A stretch of 64,000 nt of DNA from an uncultured Pseudomonas sp. (GCF_946885955.1 NZ_CAMPHI010000022.1:19469-83468), one strand, 5' to 3'. Shown: positions 1 through 8,956, numbered from the stretch's first letter. Program-made: numbers and translations. The notes: generated from the sequence alone by a model not told the origin.

Positions 1-68
1 AATGCGGACGTCACGCTGAGGATCAGCGCAAGCACACCGGTAAAGAAGGCAGATATAAGTCGTTTCAT
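1..68 (-). CDS. N-terminal fragment of an exported protein
   Basis: Only the first 22 codons lie in the window; the gene runs off the left edge. The translation starts MKRLISAFFTGVLALILSV, a short basic stretch followed by a hydrophobic helix, which is a classic Sec signal peptide. An AGGAG ribosome binding site sits 7 bases before the ATG, so the start is well supported. The product cannot be identified from this much sequence. It reads in the same direction as the AbrB and Tct genes, but about 200 bases separate it from abrB, so it need not belong to that operon. Confidence 0.6.
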   Translation of the reverse strand, partial: MKRLISAFFTGVLALILSVTSA

Positions 69-273
69 GTTCCATTTCTCCTGGTCTGGGTTACGGCCCT
101 CGGCTGGCGTCGAAAGCGAAACGGTGTGCCAACCAGGCATGAGCGGCACATAAGGCGCCGGGTGCCGTAATTGCTGTGACTGGCCGCCAAAAGTTTGGGT
201 TCAACCAAATTGGTCGAGCCCGCCGGCACTATCTGCTGGGCGGGCTGCCGGGCGGGCTGCCGCGCGGGAAGTG

Positions 274-1308
274 CTAGCGCTGGGGGCTGGTGCGCTGCCA
301 AAGGCGGAACAGCGGCTCGGCGAGGAACATCACCAGAAACAGGCGCAATACCTGTAGCGCGGTGACCAGGGCGACCGACAGGTGCAGGGCCTCGGCGGTC
401 AGGCACAACTCGGTGATGCCGCCGGGCATCATGCCGAGCATCAGGGCGCTGGGGTTTTCCGTCGTCAGCCAGGCGAGACCCTGACCGAGCGCCGCGGCGG
501 CGAGCATGGCCAGCAGGCTGAACAGCAGAATGCGTGCGAGAAAGCTCGGCGCATTGCGAAAGAAGGCACGGTCGAAGTGGCAACCCAGTGCACTGCCGAT
601 CAGCCATTGCCCCACCTGGCCGGCGCCGCTGGGCAAACCGATGTGCAGATCGAATATGACGCTGGCGACGGCGCAGACCGTCAGTGGGCCGAGCATCCAG
701 GGGTTGGGCTGGCCGAGTCTTTTCCACAGCAGGGCGAGCAGGGCGCCAGCCGGTAGCAGCACCGCCAGCCATGGCCAGTCGACCGCTGCTGGCGCCGGTG
801 CGGCGACCGCCGGCAGGCTCCAGGCGAACAGTGCGGGAATCAGCAACACCACCAGCAGCAGGCGCAAACTATGGGCGGCCGCCACCTTGGCGGCTTCGGC
901 ATTGTGGCGCAGGGCCAGATTGACCATCTCGCTGGCGCCGCCGGGCATACTCGCGAAGAATGCGGTGGCGCGGTCGAGCCCGGCCCGACGCAGCAGCACG
1001 ATGCCGATCAGGCTGAGCAGTAGGGTGCCGAATGCGCCTGCGACCACCATGCCGAGGTGGCCGAGCAGCTCGCCCATTACGTCCGTGGTGAAGTGCAGAC
1101 CAATGGCGCTGGCGACCAGCCATTGTCCGGCTTGGCGCCCACCCGGGACTTCGCTGACCAGCCAGCCGCTGCAGCGCGCGGCGATCACCGCCAGCAGCGA
1201 GCCGATGATCCAGGGCAAGGGCCAGCCAATCAGGCTGGCCAGGTAGCCGCCGGCCAGGCCGATCAGCGGCGTGGCCAGCCAGCGCGGCACGTTATTCGCT
1301 CGCGGCAA
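274..1308 (-). CDS. AbrB-family membrane protein (duplicated AbrB domain)
   Basis: A 344-residue integral membrane protein with about ten hydrophobic helices arranged as two similar halves. Each half carries a glycine/proline-rich signature of the type GWPLPWIIGSLL or GQPNPWMLGPLT and an MPGG motif (SMPGGASEM, MMPGGITEL). This matches the duplicated AbrB family, once called ammonia monooxygenase-like and now thought to be transporters; the substrate is unknown. It begins one base after the tctA stop codon, so it is probably translated as the last gene of the opdH-tctCBA operon, which suggests a link to carboxylate use. The start is uncertain: TTG at 1308 or GTG at 1290, neither with a strong ribosome binding site. 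Confidence 0.8.
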   Translation of the reverse strand: MPRANNVPRWLATPLIGLAGGYLASLIGWPLPWIIGSLLAVIAARCSGWLVSEVPGGRQAGQWLVASAIGLHFTTDVMGELLGHLGMVVAGAFGTLLLSLIGIVLLRRAGLDRATAFFASMPGGASEMVNLALRHNAEAAKVAAAHSLRLLLVVLLIPALFAWSLPAVAAPAPAAVDWPWLAVLLPAGALLALLWKRLGQPNPWMLGPLTVCAVASVIFDLHIGLPSGAGQVGQWLIGSALGCHFDRAFFRNAPSFLARILLFSLLAMLAAAALGQGLAWLTTENPSALMLGMMPGGITELCLTAEALHLSVALVTALQVLRLFLVMFLAEPLFRLWQRTSPQR

Positions 1309-1309
1309 T

Positions 1310-2818
1310 TCAGGCGCTGGCCAGCTGTGCGGCGCGGCGCGAACGCCACCAGCGCACGCCCGGCAGTGCCAGCATCAGTGCGGTCAGGGCCCACAGGCTC
1401 AGGCTGATCGGACTGTGCCAGAGAATCGCCAGGTCGCCGGCGGAGATCGACAGGGCGCGGCGCAGGTTGTCTTCCATCAGCTCGCCGAGGACGAAGCCGA
1501 GGATCAACGCCGACAGCGGGAAATCCAGCTTGCGCAGCAGATAGCCGAACACCCCGAGGCCCACCATCAGCACCAGGTCGAAGGTGGTGCTGTGCACCGC
1601 ATAGACGCCGACCATGCTGATCGCGGTGATCGCCGGCACCAGTACCCAGTTGGGCACGCTGAGCATGCGGGCGAACAGGCCGACCAGGGGGATGTTCATC
1701 ACCAGCAGGATCACATTGCCGATAAACAGCGAGGCGATCAGGCCCCAGACCACATCCGGCTGCTGTTCGAACAACAGTGGTCCGGGGGTGATGTTGTACA
1801 GCGTCAATGCGCCGATCATCACCGCAGTGGTGCCGGAACCCGGTACGCCGAGGGTCAGCATGGGGATCAGCGAGCCGCAGGCCGAGGCGTTGTTCGCCGC
1901 TTCCGGTGCCGCCAGACCGCGCAGGTCGCCTTCGCCGAATGTGCCGTTGGCGCCGGCCATGCGCTTCTCGCTCATGTAGGTCATGGCGCTGGCGATGGTC
2001 GCACCGGCGCCGGGCAGGGTGCCGATGACGAACCCGGCGATGGCGCTGCGCACCATGGTCCAGAAGGTGAAGCAGAATTCCTTGAAGTTGAACAGCAGAC
2101 GGCCGCTGGCTTTCACCGCCTTCTGTCCGCTGTGGGTTTTTTCCAGCATCAGCAGCACTTCGCTGACGCTGAAGAAGCCGATCACCACAATCACGAACTG
2201 GATGCCGTCGGACAGGCTGACGCTGCCGAAGGTGAAACGGTACACGCCGGTAGTGGAGTCCACGCCGACGGTCGCCAGGGCCAGGCCGATCAGGGCGGCC
2301 ATCAGGGTTTTCATCGGTTTGTCGCCGACCATGCCGCCGAGGCAGGCGATGGCGAAGATCATCAGCACGAAATATTCGGCAGGGCCGAAGGCCACCGCCC
2401 ATTTCGCCAGCAGCGGCGCAAATAGCACCACGCCGCAGGTGGCGATGATGCTGCCGATAAACGAACTGACCGCCGACAGCGACAGGGCGATACCGGCCTT
2501 GCCCTGGCGCGCCAGTGGGTAGCCGTCGAGGGTGGTCATCACCGCGGCGGCGTCGCCCGGTACGTTGAGCAGGATCGCCGAGATGCGTCCGCCGTACTCG
2601 CAGCCGAGGTACACGGCGGCCAGCAGGATCAGGGCGGTTTCCGGCGGCAGGCCGAGGGCGAAGGCCAGCGGCAGCAGCAGGGCTACGCCGTTGATCGGGC
2701 CGAGGCCCGGCAGCAGGCCGACGATGGTGCCGACGAAAGCGCCAAACAGCGCCACCAGCAGGTTGGCGGGCCGGGTGGCGACATCGAAGCCATGCAGCAA
2801 GAAATTAAGGGTTTCCAT
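1310..2818 (-). CDS. tctA: TctA, large membrane subunit of tripartite carboxylate transporter
   Basis: A 502-residue, roughly 12-helix inner-membrane protein of the TctA family, the main permease subunit of tripartite tricarboxylate transporters driven by ion gradients. Family signatures seen are GLLPGLGPINGVALLLP near the N-terminus and the second GTLPGAGATIAS plus LGVPGSGTTAVMIGAL in the middle. The start METLNFLLHG at 2818 is chosen because the family begins there; the frame is open 16 codons further but that extension overlaps tctB. tctB ends two bases before this start, so translation is coupled. With TctB, TctC and OpdH it should import tricarboxylates such as citrate, isocitrate or cis-aconitate; the substrate is inferred from the locus. 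Confidence 0.95.
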   Translation of the reverse strand: METLNFLLHGFDVATRPANLLVALFGAFVGTIVGLLPGLGPINGVALLLPLAFALGLPPETALILLAAVYLGCEYGGRISAILLNVPGDAAAVMTTLDGYPLARQGKAGIALSLSAVSSFIGSIIATCGVVLFAPLLAKWAVAFGPAEYFVLMIFAIACLGGMVGDKPMKTLMAALIGLALATVGVDSTTGVYRFTFGSVSLSDGIQFVIVVIGFFSVSEVLLMLEKTHSGQKAVKASGRLLFNFKEFCFTFWTMVRSAIAGFVIGTLPGAGATIASAMTYMSEKRMAGANGTFGEGDLRGLAAPEAANNASACGSLIPMLTLGVPGSGTTAVMIGALTLYNITPGPLLFEQQPDVVWGLIASLFIGNVILLVMNIPLVGLFARMLSVPNWVLVPAITAISMVGVYAVHSTTFDLVLMVGLGVFGYLLRKLDFPLSALILGFVLGELMEDNLRRALSISAGDLAILWHSPISLSLWALTALMLALPGVRWWRSRRAAQLASA

Positions 2819-2819
2819 T

Positions 2820-3263
2820 TCAGCTCTCCACAAAGGCTTCGAACAGGCCGAGCGGTAGCGGCACATCCAGCAAATAGTCGAACAACAGATAGAGCAATAC
2901 GCCCATCAACAGCGCACTGATCGCGCAATGCAGCGGCCGACCGGCAAACAGCAGGCCCAGAACGAAGGTGGCGAGACTGGTGGCGAGGACGAAACCGAGG
3001 GTTTCGAACAGCAGCGCATAGGCCAGCAACGCCAGTACGCAGAGCCCGGCGCGCATTGCCGCGGCTGTGTTCAGGCGTTGCGCGGAGTGACCGGGTTTGA
3101 CCACCAGCCAGGCGCTACCCGCGGCCATCAAGCCCAGCAACAGCAACGGGTAGGCCCGCGGACCCACCGGGTCGTAGGCGAAGGGAGCCTGGAAGCCCCA
3201 GGCGAGAACGGCGAGACCGGCGCATAAAAGCAGCCAGCTCGCGGCAAACAGGCGGACGTACAT
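2820..3263 (-). CDS. tctB: TctB, small membrane subunit of tripartite carboxylate transporter
   Basis: A 147-residue protein with four predicted membrane helices, the usual size and topology of TctB, the poorly conserved small membrane subunit. The segment YDPVGPRAYPLLL after the first helix is the typical loop that contains GPRxFP in this family. The ATG at 3263 has an AAGGTAA-type ribosome binding site. It lies between tctC and tctA on the minus strand, with a strong hairpin in the gap after tctC, and ends directly before tctA. Confidence 0.92.
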   Translation of the reverse strand: MYVRLFAASWLLLCAGLAVLAWGFQAPFAYDPVGPRAYPLLLLGLMAAGSAWLVVKPGHSAQRLNTAAAMRAGLCVLALLAYALLFETLGFVLATSLATFVLGLLFAGRPLHCAISALLMGVLLYLLFDYLLDVPLPLGLFEAFVES

Positions 3264-3317
3264 GACGGATTACCTTGTCGAGGGTCAGGCGGGACCGGGG
3301 AGCCGGGCCCGCAGGTA

Positions 3318-3357
3318 GGGTCGCACCGCAATGCAGCCAGCCTGCACGGTGCGACCC
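3318..3357 (-). promoter_or_regulatory. intercistronic hairpin between tctC and tctB
   Basis: An 11-bp perfect inverted repeat (GGGTCGCACCG at 3318-3328 and its complement at 3347-3357), with a further TGCAG/TGCA pairing in the loop. No T-run follows, so it is not a clear terminator. Placed just after the binding-protein gene, it is more likely to protect the tctC message and let the binding protein be made in excess of the permease; that role is inference. Confidence 0.6.
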
Positions 3358-3372
3358 ATCCCGGGCGGGGTG

Positions 3373-4353
3373 TTACTCCCGCATCAAGCCGAATGCATCA
3401 GCCAGCACCTTGTACTCTTCGACCTGCTTGAAGACGAAGTCCTTGAGCTCGTCGCCGGTCATCGACAACGGCAGCAGGTCACGCTGTTCACGCAGCTTGG
3501 CGAAGTCCTCGCTGGCCAGCAGGGTATCGAACTGCTGTTTCCACCAGTTGTATTGTTCGTCGCTGACCTCCGGGCCGACATAGAAGCCGCGGATCACCGG
3601 CCAGCTGATGTCGTAACCCTGCTCCTTGGCGGTGGGGATATCGCCGAGTTTGCCTGGCAGGCGCTCGTCGGACAGTACCGCGAGGATGCGCACCTTCTTC
3701 GCTTCCAGTTGCGGGGTAACTTCACCAAGGCCGCTGCTGGTCACCTGCACGTGGCCGCCGAGCATGGCGGTGAGGGTTTCGCCGCCGCCTTCGAAGGCTA
3801 CGTAGCGCAGGTTTTTCGGATCGATGCCGGCGAGGCGGGCGATCAGCGCGGTCTGCATCCAGTCCTGGCCACCGATGGTGGCGCCGGCGCCGAAGACGAT
3901 GCTCGACGGGTCCTTCTTCAGCGCTTGCACCAGATCATCGAGGTTCTGGTAGGGCGAATCGGCGCGCACGGTGATGGCGCCGTAGTCGGTGCCGATACCG
4001 GCCAGCCAGCGCACCGCGGTTTCGTCGTAACGACCGAATTTGCCTTGCGCGAGGTTGAGCAGCGAACCGCTGGAGAACGCGATGATGGTGCCCGGATCGT
4101 CGGCACGCTGGGCCACGACCGCGTTATAGGCGACCGCGCCAACGCCGCCGGGCATATAGGTGACGCGCATCGGCGATTTCAGCAGGCCGCTGTCTTTCAG
4201 GCCGCTTTGCGCCAGTTTGCAGGTCAGGTCGAAGCCACCGCCCGGCTTGGCCGGGGCAATGCATTCGGGGCGTTTCGGTTCGGCAGCGAGCAATTGGCCG
4301 GCGAAGGCCAGGCAGGCGGTGGCCAGGGCGATGCGGGTAAAGGCAAGTTTCAT
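3373..4353 (-). CDS. tctC: TctC, periplasmic tricarboxylate-binding protein
   Basis: A 326-residue periplasmic solute receptor of the TctC (Bug) family. Residues 1-23 form a signal peptide ending QLLAAE. Family features are IAPAKPGGGFDLTCK near the N-terminus (the ligand-carboxylate loop), VTYMPGGVGAVAYN, and an AGIDPKNLRYVAFEGGGE segment. It should bind a tricarboxylate and deliver it to TctAB. It follows the porin gene by 29 bases and precedes tctB, giving the order opdH-tctC-tctB-tctA-abrB. The start at 4353 has GAGAGGA upstream; an A-rich CA motif overlaps the same leader. Confidence 0.95.
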   Translation of the reverse strand: MKLAFTRIALATACLAFAGQLLAAEPKRPECIAPAKPGGGFDLTCKLAQSGLKDSGLLKSPMRVTYMPGGVGAVAYNAVVAQRADDPGTIIAFSSGSLLNLAQGKFGRYDETAVRWLAGIGTDYGAITVRADSPYQNLDDLVQALKKDPSSIVFGAGATIGGQDWMQTALIARLAGIDPKNLRYVAFEGGGETLTAMLGGHVQVTSSGLGEVTPQLEAKKVRILAVLSDERLPGKLGDIPTAKEQGYDISWPVIRGFYVGPEVSDEQYNWWKQQFDTLLASEDFAKLREQRDLLPLSMTGDELKDFVFKQVEEYKVLADAFGLMRE

Positions 4354-4369
4354 GATGGATTCCTCTCGA

Positions 4370-4377
4370 TTGTTATT
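4370..4377 (-). promoter_or_regulatory. CA motif (putative Hfq/Crc site) before tctC
   Basis: The minus strand reads AATAACAA, matching AANAANAA, about 16 bases before the tctC start and just before the ribosome binding site. In Pseudomonas such motifs bind Hfq with Crc and block translation when preferred carbon sources are present. Function here is inferred from motif and position. Confidence 0.5.
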
Positions 4378-4382
4378 GTGGG

Positions 4383-5648
4383 TTACCAAACCGGCAGTGT
4401 GTAGCCGACGATCACGCGGTTCTCGTCCGCATCGCGGGCGAAGTCGGAATGAAAGCTGGCGTTGCGCAGGCGTACATAGAGGTTCTTCGCCGGTCCGTTC
4501 TGCACTACGTATTTGAACTCGATGTCGCGTTCCCATTCGCCGCCGTGTTGGTCGCTGCCGGCGATCTCGGCGTCGTCACCGCTGACATAGCGGGTGAGGA
4601 AACTCAGGCCGGGTAAACCGAGGCTGGCGAAGTTGTAGTCGTAACGGGCCTGCCAGGAGCGTTCGTCGGGGTTGGCGAAGTCGTTGATCTGCACGAAGTT
4701 GACCAGGTAGGGATCGCTACCGTCGATATAGGCGTAGCCGGTGTCGCCGCTCATTTTCTGGTAGGCGAGGGTCAGCTTGTGGCCGCTATGGGCATAGCTG
4801 AGCATGCCGTTCAGTGCGCGGTTGTCGACTTTGCCGGCATTCGCCGCGCCGCTGTCGTCGTTGATCATCAGGCGCAGGTCGGCGGCCAGGGTGCCGCCGG
4901 CGAGCGCTTGGGTGGCCAGCAGGTTGAAGAAATTCTGCCGGTAGATATCGTCCAGCTCGGCATAGAAGTAGCGGCCTTTCAGGTTCTTGCTGAACTGGTA
5001 GTCGAAGCCGGCCAGGTCCAGGTGATCAGCCGTCACGCCGCCGGTGTAACGCCTGTTCTTGCTATTGAGTACCAGGTCTTCGGAGTTGGTCGAGGCGCGG
5101 TCGATGACCTTGTCCAGGCGTCCGCCGGTGAAGGTCAGGCCGTCGAGCTCAGCGGAGGTCAGTAGCCCGCCCTCGAATACCTGTGGCAGCAGACGGCTGT
5201 CGCTGGCCTTGACCACTGGCAGTTCGGGGATGTGCGAGCCGTAGCGGAATTCGGTCTGCGAGGCTTTGATCTTGGCGGTCAGGCCGAGGCGGCCGAAGGT
5301 GTCCGGAGTGCCGCCATCATCTTGGACCGGAAACAGGTCGGTGCCGGTGCGGCCGCCGCCCGAGTCGAACTTGACGCCGAGCAGGCCGAGGGCGTCGAGA
5401 CCGAATCCGACGGTGCCTTCGGTGTAACCGGACTGGATGTCGAGCCAGAAACCCTGCCCCCATTCCTCGCGCTTGTTCTGGCTACTGCCTTCACGGAAGT
5501 CGCGGTTCAGGTAGATGTTGGTGGTGGTCAGGCTGGCGCTGCTGTCTTCGACGAAAGCAGCCTGGGCTGCAGGCGCGAGCAATGCCGCGGCGACGGCTAG
5601 ACTAAGCAGGTGTACAGGCGACAATGCCTGGCGTGAGGCGTCGAGCAT
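4383..5648 (-). CDS. opdH: OprD-family porin, OpdH-like (tricarboxylate uptake)
   Basis: A 421-residue outer-membrane channel of the OprD family. The start MLDASRQALSP (GGAG upstream) leads into a signal peptide ending AAQAAF. The mature part opens with the family pattern FVEDSSASLTTTNIYLNRDFR and contains KASQTEFRYGSHIPELPVVKASDSRLLPQVFEG, a typical OprD N-terminal block, and it ends in a strand with a C-terminal aromatic residue. OprD channels pass specific small carboxylates or amino acids. The position beside tctCBA and tctDE is that of OpdH (PA0755) in P. aeruginosa, a tricarboxylate porin, so that name is likely; specificity is inferred from context. Confidence 0.9.
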   Translation of the reverse strand: MLDASRQALSPVHLLSLAVAAALLAPAAQAAFVEDSSASLTTTNIYLNRDFREGSSQNKREEWGQGFWLDIQSGYTEGTVGFGLDALGLLGVKFDSGGGRTGTDLFPVQDDGGTPDTFGRLGLTAKIKASQTEFRYGSHIPELPVVKASDSRLLPQVFEGGLLTSAELDGLTFTGGRLDKVIDRASTNSEDLVLNSKNRRYTGGVTADHLDLAGFDYQFSKNLKGRYFYAELDDIYRQNFFNLLATQALAGGTLAADLRLMINDDSGAANAGKVDNRALNGMLSYAHSGHKLTLAYQKMSGDTGYAYIDGSDPYLVNFVQINDFANPDERSWQARYDYNFASLGLPGLSFLTRYVSGDDAEIAGSDQHGGEWERDIEFKYVVQNGPAKNLYVRLRNASFHSDFARDADENRVIVGYTLPVW

Positions 5649-5661
5649 CTGGTGGTCTCCG

Positions 5662-5672
5662 TTGTTGTTTTT
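5662..5672 (-). promoter_or_regulatory. CA motif (putative Hfq/Crc site) before opdH
   Basis: The minus strand reads AAAAACAACAA directly before the CGGAG ribosome binding site of opdH, a strong match to the AANAANAA Hfq/Crc motif. It predicts catabolite repression of the porin. Confidence 0.6.
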
Positions 5673-5773
5673 GTCGCGGCTACGCACCACTGCGCCAGCC
5701 GCTCGGTCGATGGGTCGAGCCATCTGAAATCGATCCTAGGAGGTCAAGCTTTCACCAAGCTTTCAGTGCTGAA

Positions 5774-5796
5774 AAAAAACGCCTGGAGCGTTTTTT
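5774..5796. terminator. A/T-flanked hairpin in the opdH-tctD divergent region
   Basis: AAAAAACGC, a five-base CTGGA loop, then GCGTTTTTT: a short terminator-like stem symmetric on both strands. It lies 125 bases before opdH and 143 bases before tctD, between divergent genes, where no gene ends. It may stop transcription running back from either promoter or act as a leader attenuator; no test is possible from sequence alone. Confidence 0.5.
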
Positions 5797-5938
5797 GACG
5801 TTGCCTGCGCCGGCCCGCAGGGTGTGAGCCTGGGATGGCAGGCCAGAAAGTTTTTCCCAGGTGCCGGCTTGCCCATTCACAGGGCGCGGCGCGCCTGTAC
5901 ACTGCTCGACGCATTCGAGAGCAAGGTGGGAGATAGCC

Positions 5939-6613
5939 ATGCGCATTCTGCTGGTCGAGGACCATCCGCAACTGGCCGCGAGCGTGGCCCAGGCGCTAAA
6001 AGACACCGGTCTGACGGTGGATGTGCTGCATGACGGGGTGGCCGCCGATCTGGCGCTGGCCAGCGAGGAGTATGCGTTGGCCATCCTCGATATCGGCTTG
6101 CCGCGCCTCGACGGTTTTCAGGTGCTGGCGCGTCTGCGCGAGCGCGGCAAGACCCTGCCGGTGCTGATGCTCACCGCGCGCGGCGAGGTCAAGGATCGGG
6201 TCCATGGCTTGAACCTCGGCGCTGACGACTATCTGGCCAAACCCTTCGAACTGACCGAATTGGAAGCGCGGGTCAAGGCACTGTTGCGGCGCAGCGTACT
6301 TGGTGGCGAGCAGCAGCAGCGTTGCGGCGAGCTGGTCTACGACCTGGGCACCCGGCGTTTCAGCGTACAGGGTGCAAGCCTCAGCCTGACTTCGCGCGAA
6401 CAGGCGGTGCTGGAAGCGATGATCGCCCGACCGGGGCGGGTGATGAGCAAGGAGCAGTTGGCGGCGCAGGTGTTCGGCCTCGACGAGGAGGCCAGCGCCG
6501 ACTCCATCGAGATTTATATCCATCGCCTGCGCAAGAAGCTCGAAGGCCACGCGGTGCGCATCGTCACCTTTCGCGGCCTGGGTTATTTGCTCGAGGCAGT
6601 TGCCGGTGACTGA
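5939..6613 (+). CDS. tctD: TctD, OmpR-type response regulator
   Basis: A 224-residue two-domain response regulator. Residues 1-118 are a receiver with acidic pocket ED at 8-9, phospho-acceptor D51 in AILDIGLPRLDG, the MLTAR switch and the invariant lysine in DDYLAKPFE. Residues 125-224 are an OmpR/PhoB winged helix (VFGLDEEASADSIEIYIHRLRKKLEG). The ATG at 5939 is preceded by GGTGGGAG. It is divergent from opdH-tctCBA and overlaps tctE, the standard arrangement of the tricarboxylate two-component system, so it most likely activates opdH-tct in response to TctE. Confidence 0.92.
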   Translation: MRILLVEDHPQLAASVAQALKDTGLTVDVLHDGVAADLALASEEYALAILDIGLPRLDGFQVLARLRERGKTLPVLMLTARGEVKDRVHGLNLGADDYLAKPFELTELEARVKALLRRSVLGGEQQQRCGELVYDLGTRRFSVQGASLSLTSREQAVLEAMIARPGRVMSKEQLAAQVFGLDEEASADSIEIYIHRLRKKLEGHAVRIVTFRGLGYLLEAVAGD

Positions 6614-8021
6614 GCGCCGAGGGCCGCGGACGGCTGCGCCGGGCAGCTTGCGTGGGCGGTTACTGCGGCGTCTGGCGCTGTTGCTTGCCCTGCTTTTGCT
6701 GGTCGCCAGCCTGAGCGCCTACTGGAGCGCCAGGCGCGCCGCCGACACCGCCTATGACCGCACCTTGCTGGCCTCCGCGCGGGCAATCGCCGAGGGGCTG
6801 TACTCGGACGATGGCAAGCTCAAGGCCAATGTGCCCTATGTCGCCCTGGACACCTTCGCCTACGACAGTGCCGGGCGCATCTATTACCAGGTGCTCGACC
6901 TGCGCGGCGAGCTGGTGTCGGGCTACGAAGACCTGCCCGCGCCGCCGTCGGGCACGCCGCGCACCGACGATTACCCGGCGCTGGCGCGCTTCTACGATGC
7001 CGATTACCACACCCAAGGCGTGCGGGTGGTAAGCCTGCTGCAACCGGTTAGCGAACCGCAGCTCAATGGCATCGCCGAGATTCGAGTCGCCGAGACCCTG
7101 GGAGCCCGCGAGCGGATGGCGCGCGAGCTGCTCTATGGCACCTTGTGGCGCATGGGCTTGCTGGCGTTCAGCGCCTTGTTGCTGGTGTGGTTGGCGGTGA
7201 GCGCCGCCTTGCGCCCACTGGAGACCTTGAGGCGTACGGTTGCCAGCAGGGCGAGCGACGATCTGCGGCCACTGCCGGACAGCCAGCTGCCGCGCGAATT
7301 GCGCCCGCTGGTGAATGCGCTGAATCAGTTCAATGAGCGTCTGCATGGCCTGTTCGAGCGCCAGTCGCAATTCATCGCCGATGCCTCTCACGAATTGCGC
7401 ACGCCCCTGGCCGCGCTCAAGGCGCGGGTCGAGTTGGGCCTGCGCGCCCAGCAGCCGGCGATCTGGCGCAGCACCCTGGAAGAGGCGGCGCAAAATACCG
7501 ACAAGCTGACCCATCTGGCCAACCAGCTGTTGTCGCTGGCGCGTATCGAAAGCGGGGCGCGGGCGATCGCCGAAGGCGGGGCCGAGCGCCTGGACCTCAG
7601 TCACCTCACTCAGGAACTGGCGATGGCCCTGGCGCCCTTGGCGCATTCGCGCGGCGTCGCCCTGGCGCTCGAGGCGGATCAGCCGGTTTGGGTCCGCGGC
7701 GAGCCGACCTTGCTCAACGAGCTGCTGTGCAATCTGGTGGACAATGCCCTGGCGCATACCCCGGCTGGCGGCAATGTGATCCTGCGTGTATCGCCGGGCG
7801 GTGTGCTGGAGGTGCAGGACGACGGGCCGGGCATACCCGAGGATGAGCGCGACAAGGTCTTTCAGCGCTTCTACCGCCGCCATGCCGAGGGTACGGGGGC
7901 GGGGCTGGGCCTGGCTATCGTTGGCGAGATCTGCCGCGCCCATCAGGCGCGGATCCGGCTGGATCACGCGGCGCCGCAAGGCCTGTGGGTGCGGGTGGAG
8001 TTCCCCCTGGATGCCGGCTAA
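6606..8021 (+). CDS. tctE: TctE, sensor histidine kinase
   Basis: A 471-residue membrane histidine kinase. One N-terminal helix (LALLLALLLLVASLSAYWS), a periplasmic domain of about 135 residues of the TctE N-terminal type, a second helix (LLAFSALLLVWLAVSAAL), then a HAMP-like linker, HisKA with FIADASHELRTPL, and HATPase with NLVDNALAHTPAGG, DDGPGIPEDE and GTGAGLGLAI. All catalytic boxes are intact. It should sense external carboxylates and phosphorylate TctD. The start overlaps tctD by 8 bases: GTG at 6606 is preferred because GAGG lies 9 bases before it, while TTG at 6600 is too close. A GCCGGC hairpin spans the stop codon (8013-8028). Confidence 0.92.
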   Translation: MTERRGPRTAAPGSLRGRLLRRLALLLALLLLVASLSAYWSARRAADTAYDRTLLASARAIAEGLYSDDGKLKANVPYVALDTFAYDSAGRIYYQVLDLRGELVSGYEDLPAPPSGTPRTDDYPALARFYDADYHTQGVRVVSLLQPVSEPQLNGIAEIRVAETLGARERMARELLYGTLWRMGLLAFSALLLVWLAVSAALRPLETLRRTVASRASDDLRPLPDSQLPRELRPLVNALNQFNERLHGLFERQSQFIADASHELRTPLAALKARVELGLRAQQPAIWRSTLEEAAQNTDKLTHLANQLLSLARIESGARAIAEGGAERLDLSHLTQELAMALAPLAHSRGVALALEADQPVWVRGEPTLLNELLCNLVDNALAHTPAGGNVILRVSPGGVLEVQDDGPGIPEDERDKVFQRFYRRHAEGTGAGLGLAIVGEICRAHQARIRLDHAAPQGLWVRVEFPLDAG

Positions 8022-8078
8022 AGCCGGCGAGCCCCGCCAGGTTCAGTGTGGCAGGGCGCTATCGATGGCAGGCCCGGC

Positions 8079-8915
8079 TTATTGCAGCATGCTCATCGCC
8101 GCTTCCATGGCCGCGGAAAGGTCTTCGTCGTCATTGAGGTTCTGGCCCGGGTCGATACCGAGTTTGCCGAACGCCGGGATCGTGCTCCAGTCCAGCTGGG
8201 TGTAGGGGTGGGTGCTGCCCAGGTAGCTCTGCAGGGTGGCGACCTGAACGATATCCACGTAATCGGCCTTGGCCGAGTCGCGGCTGAAATCCAGGTAGTT
8301 GTTCGGCACCATGGCGATCGGTTCGGGGAAATCCCAGGCGCGCAGAATCTTCTCGCCGATGATCGGGTGAATACGTTCGATGATGTGGTTGAGGCTGATC
8401 GAGTCGCGCAGCAGTTCGCCGTGTTCTTCCGCGTAGGTGAGGATCGGCAGCACACCGATCATGTGTACCAGCCCGGCGAGTGTGGCCTGATCCGGTAGCA
8501 AACGGGTGTAGTGCTTGCAGAGAACGTGGCAAATGCCGGCAATTTCGGTACTTTTATTCCAGACTTCGCGCATTTTGCGATCAACTACGTCGGAGGTGGC
8601 CTGGAACATCTGTTCCATCGCCAGGCCGGTCGCGAGGTTGCAGGTGTAATTGATGCCGAGCCGGCTGATAGCCATCTGCAGGTCGGTAATTTCCCTGTTG
8701 GTGCGTAGCAGTGGACTGTTCACCACCTTGATGATGCGCGCGGAGAGCGCCACGTCGTTGCCGATCACCTTGCTCAGATTGGGAATGCTGATATTCGGAT
8801 CTTCCGCTGCTTCGCGGACTCGAAGGGCAACTTCCGGCAGAGTGGGTAGGACCAGCTCATCGTTGTCGATGGCCTTGATGAGTTCCTGTTGGACTTTCTC
8901 GGCAAGTTGGCTCAT
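8079..8915 (-). CDS. HDOD domain protein
   Basis: A 278-residue soluble protein that is almost entirely one HDOD domain. It begins with the usual LVLPTLPEVALRVREAAEDPNISIPNLSKVIGNDVALSARIIKVVNSP, and continues with AISRLGINYTCNLATGLAMEQMF. HDOD proteins are HD-superfamily relatives that have lost the metal-binding histidine-aspartate pair and act as signalling or scaffold proteins rather than enzymes. A homologue occupies the same place in P. aeruginosa as I recall it. It is convergent with tctE and reads in the same direction as ygfZ, 41 bases downstream of it. Specific role unknown. Confidence 0.85.
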   Translation of the reverse strand: MSQLAEKVQQELIKAIDNDELVLPTLPEVALRVREAAEDPNISIPNLSKVIGNDVALSARIIKVVNSPLLRTNREITDLQMAISRLGINYTCNLATGLAMEQMFQATSDVVDRKMREVWNKSTEIAGICHVLCKHYTRLLPDQATLAGLVHMIGVLPILTYAEEHGELLRDSISLNHIIERIHPIIGEKILRAWDFPEPIAMVPNNYLDFSRDSAKADYVDIVQVATLQSYLGSTHPYTQLDWSTIPAFGKLGIDPGQNLNDDEDLSAAMEAAMSMLQ

Positions 8916-8956
8916 GCGAATTCTCTTAGGCGTTCAGGCAATCTAGTAGGAAACGG

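Noticed and set aside
1271..2425. Open frame of 384 codons opposite tctA
   Set aside because: Gln/His/Gly-rich antisense translation with no motif; tctA is clearly coding.
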